From the NCBI GenBank assembly GCA_023405875.1, contig JAEXXN010000222.1:1-6712 (forward strand): a stretch of DNA of 6,712 nt, read 5' to 3'. The first letter of the stretch is position 1, and each line of letters begins with the position of its first letter. Under the pieces are notes generated by a model. It was given only the letters and a program-made list of their open reading frames with translations, was not told where the DNA came from and did no database searches. Below are positions 5,353 to 6,712 of the stretch, piece by piece. The position numbers and the translations under genes are program-made. Origin of the DNA: Bacillota bacterium (GTDB lineage Bacteria; Bacillota; Clostridia; Lutisporales; Lutisporaceae).

Positions 5353-6123
5353 TTATATGTCCGGTGCCTGCACTCTATCCCACAACAGGGATTTTACCAA
5401 TGCAAAGAATTCCCTTATATAACAGTTGAGCCTGACCGATATGGGGGTGCTGCAGCTTATCCCGTAGGGTTCAAAGCCGACCCGCCTTGCAAGGAGCTTT
5501 GACCTCAGCATATGAAAATCGCTGGTTATTACCATGATCCGTTTATAGTCCTTTTCCCCTGCCTTTTGCAGTATTTCTTTCGAGAATACAAAATTCTCCA
5601 TTGTGCTTGTAGCTTTATCCTCCTTGATGATCCGCTGCGGAGCTATGCCCCCGGATATCAGATACCTTTCCATTGCCTCCGCCTCAGTGATGCTCTCACC
5701 GAAGCCCTTTCCACCTGTAACGACCACTTTGACATCGGGATACCTTTCCAGGTATTCCATCCCCTTAAGCAGCCTTTCCTGCAGTACAGGGGTTATATTA
5801 TCCCCGCGCAGCCCCGCACCAAGTATTATAAGGTACTCTGCTTCAACATCCTCCTGGGATACACTGCCATATATAATCAGCGCTTCTGTAAAAGCAAAGG
5901 CCAGTATACTCAGCAGCACCAGCAGAGAAACAAGCTTCCTCACAGATGTGTTCCGGATAACAGGCCTGCCCTTTAGAAGCCAATATCTGATGTATGCATA
6001 AATTATCATTAAGCCGCCGGCAGCTCCGGGGAACAATGTACCCACATTTATCCCCGTGTATGTGCATACAAGGATGGTGTCCAATATACCAAGGGCTCCG
6101 AATAATATCAATATATATCTCAT
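5353..6123 (-). CDS. YdcF/DUF218 (SanA/ElyC-like) membrane-anchored protein
   Basis: Predicted membrane protein of 256 residues. Three hydrophobic segments come first (about 2-20, 27-49 and 64-86), followed by a soluble DUF218 domain (about 96-243). Domain motifs include YLIILGAGLRGD, RLLKGMEYLERYP, KVVVTGGKGFGESITEAEAM, the STMENFVFSKEIL helix and VITSDFHMLRSKLLARR. The acidic and basic residues in TGGKG..E, the E/N of TMEN and the SDFHMLR segment are those conserved in the family. Members such as SanA, ElyC and YdcF are linked to envelope integrity, but their chemistry is largely unknown; YdcF has been reported to bind SAM. Two in-frame ATGs occur, at 6129 and 6123. GGAGG (6137-6133) is 3 bases from the first and 9 from the second, so the second is preferred. 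The gene lies 83 bp downstream of the msrAB stop on the same strand, with a terminator-like hairpin between. Confidence 0.82.
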   Translation of the reverse strand: MRYILILFGALGILDTILVCTYTGINVGTLFPGAAGGLMIIYAYIRYWLLKGRPVIRNTSVRKLVSLLVLLSILAFAFTEALIIYGSVSQEDVEAEYLIILGAGLRGDNITPVLQERLLKGMEYLERYPDVKVVVTGGKGFGESITEAEAMERYLISGGIAPQRIIKEDKATSTMENFVFSKEILQKAGEKDYKRIMVITSDFHMLRSKLLARRVGFEPYGISCSTPISVRLNCYIREFFALVKSLLWDRVQAPDI

Positions 6124-6142
6124 CTGCATTTACCTCCATGGT

Positions 6143-6193
6143 CCAATAAAACAGCCTTCCGAGAGCACAATATCATACTTCCCATGAAGGCTG
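6143..6193 (-). terminator. Probable terminator after msrAB
   Basis: Read on the minus strand, CAGCCTTC (6193-6186) pairs with GAAGGCTG (6159-6152) and is followed by TTTTATTGG (6151-6143). The loop is long (26 bases), so termination may be partial and the downstream DUF218 gene could receive read-through. Confidence 0.55.
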
Positions 6194-6206
6194 CAATATA
6201 TTGTTT

Positions 6207-6712
6207 CTATTTCACATGGCTTATAAAAGCGCCGTAACCCTCTTCCTCCATCTTTTCAACAGGGATGAACCTTATGGAGGCACTGTTTATGCAGTATCTC
6301 AGTCCTCCTTTGTCCTTGGGGCCATCCTCAAAGACATGCCCCAGATGGATGTCACCCACGCGGCTCCTCACTTCGGTACGCCTCATAAAATGGCTTCTGT
6401 CCTCCTTATCGGTAAGCACTGCCGGGTCGATGGGCTTGCTGAAGCTGGGCCATCCGCAGCCTGAATCAAATTTGTCACCGGAAAGGAACAAGGGCTCTCC
6501 CGTAACTATATCGACATAGATACCTGCCTTGTGATTATCCCAGTATTCGTTTGAGAAGGGCAGCTCTGTGCCGTTCTGCTGTGTAACGCTGTACTGGATA
6601 TCGGTAAGTAAGCCTTTTATCTCCTCCCGGTCAGGTTTTTCATAAAGCGCCGGGTCCACCTTGGGCTGAGATACAGCCTTCAAGCCTGAGAAGTCGATAT
6701 GGCAGTAACCCC
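6207..6712 (-). CDS. msrAB: Peptide methionine sulfoxide reductase MsrA-MsrB fusion, 5' end outside window
   Basis: Partial gene; the frame stays open to the right window edge. The first visible codons give GYCHIDFSGL, the typical MsrA C-terminus with its recycling cysteine (the GYC of E. coli Cys198), and lead directly into MsrB. No separate MsrB start is supported: the TTG at 6683-6681 is simply an internal leucine codon. MsrB motifs are all present: SGCGWPSF with the likely resolving Cys, DIHLGHVF with the active-site histidines, and GLRYCINSASIRF with the catalytic Cys 55 residues after the resolving one. The CxxC pairs that bind zinc in many MsrBs are absent (DIVTG and FEDGP in their place). 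The bifunctional enzyme reduces both S- and R-methionine sulfoxide in proteins after oxidative damage, recycled by thioredoxin. Whether a signal peptide exists cannot be seen. Confidence 0.92.
   Translation of the reverse strand, partial: GYCHIDFSGLKAVSQPKVDPALYEKPDREEIKGLLTDIQYSVTQQNGTELPFSNEYWDNHKAGIYVDIVTGEPLFLSGDKFDSGCGWPSFSKPIDPAVLTDKEDRSHFMRRTEVRSRVGDIHLGHVFEDGPKDKGGLRYCINSASIRFIPVEKMEEEGYGAFISHVK

Noticed and set aside
1..6712. A new defence, mobile or biosynthetic system
   Set aside because: All eight genes belong to known families with separate roles. No transposase, integrase, toxin-antitoxin pair, repeat array or multi-gene operon supports a new system; only the MerR-trmO link stands out.

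Overview
This 6.7 kb window carries eight protein genes on a chromosome-like stretch. It most likely comes from a low-to-medium GC Firmicute of the Clostridia type. The basis is the strong GGAGG-type ribosome binding sites, the non-ATG starts, intrinsic terminators at nearly every gene end, and protein sequences of clostridial character (a YjjG/YfnB-type HAD nucleotidase, a MerR-GyrI regulator, an MsrA-MsrB fusion). The genus cannot be read from the sequence. I see no rRNA, tRNA, CRISPR array, insertion sequence or phage gene.

Layout, left to right. Positions 1-200 are unassigned; the first 120 bases are about 60% GC. A ketopantoate-reductase-family gene (201-1118, minus) is divergent from an alpha/beta hydrolase (1272-2087, plus). 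The 153 bp between them holds an extended -10 promoter embedded in a 7-4-7 dyad. The hydrolase converges on a YjjG-type HAD phosphatase (2176-2865, minus) across a long near-perfect hairpin that probably terminates both. The HAD gene is divergent from a YeiL-like Crp/Fnr-fold regulator (3033-3722, plus). A MerR-family regulator with a GyrI-like ligand domain follows in the same direction (3796-4620). After its terminator comes a TrmO/TsaA-type tRNA methyltransferase (4739-5215, plus). Beyond a second strong hairpin, two minus-strand genes follow: a membrane-anchored YdcF/DUF218 protein (5353-6123) and a methionine sulfoxide reductase (6207 to beyond 6712), of which only the end of the MsrA part and the whole MsrB part are visible.

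How the parts relate. These are mostly single-gene transcription units with small-molecule, stress or housekeeping roles, not one pathway. The clearest functional link is between the MerR regulator and trmO. The trmO promoter has the diagnostic MerR layout: TTGACT, a 19 bp spacer containing an interrupted dyad, then TACGCT. The adjacent MerR-GyrI protein is the obvious candidate to control it. This would place a tRNA t6A methylase under a ligand-sensing activator, and it is the most interesting feature here. The MerR gene also has an odd start: its best Shine-Dalgarno overlaps the only GTG and is correctly spaced for an ATT codon. I do not see a clear new multi-gene system.
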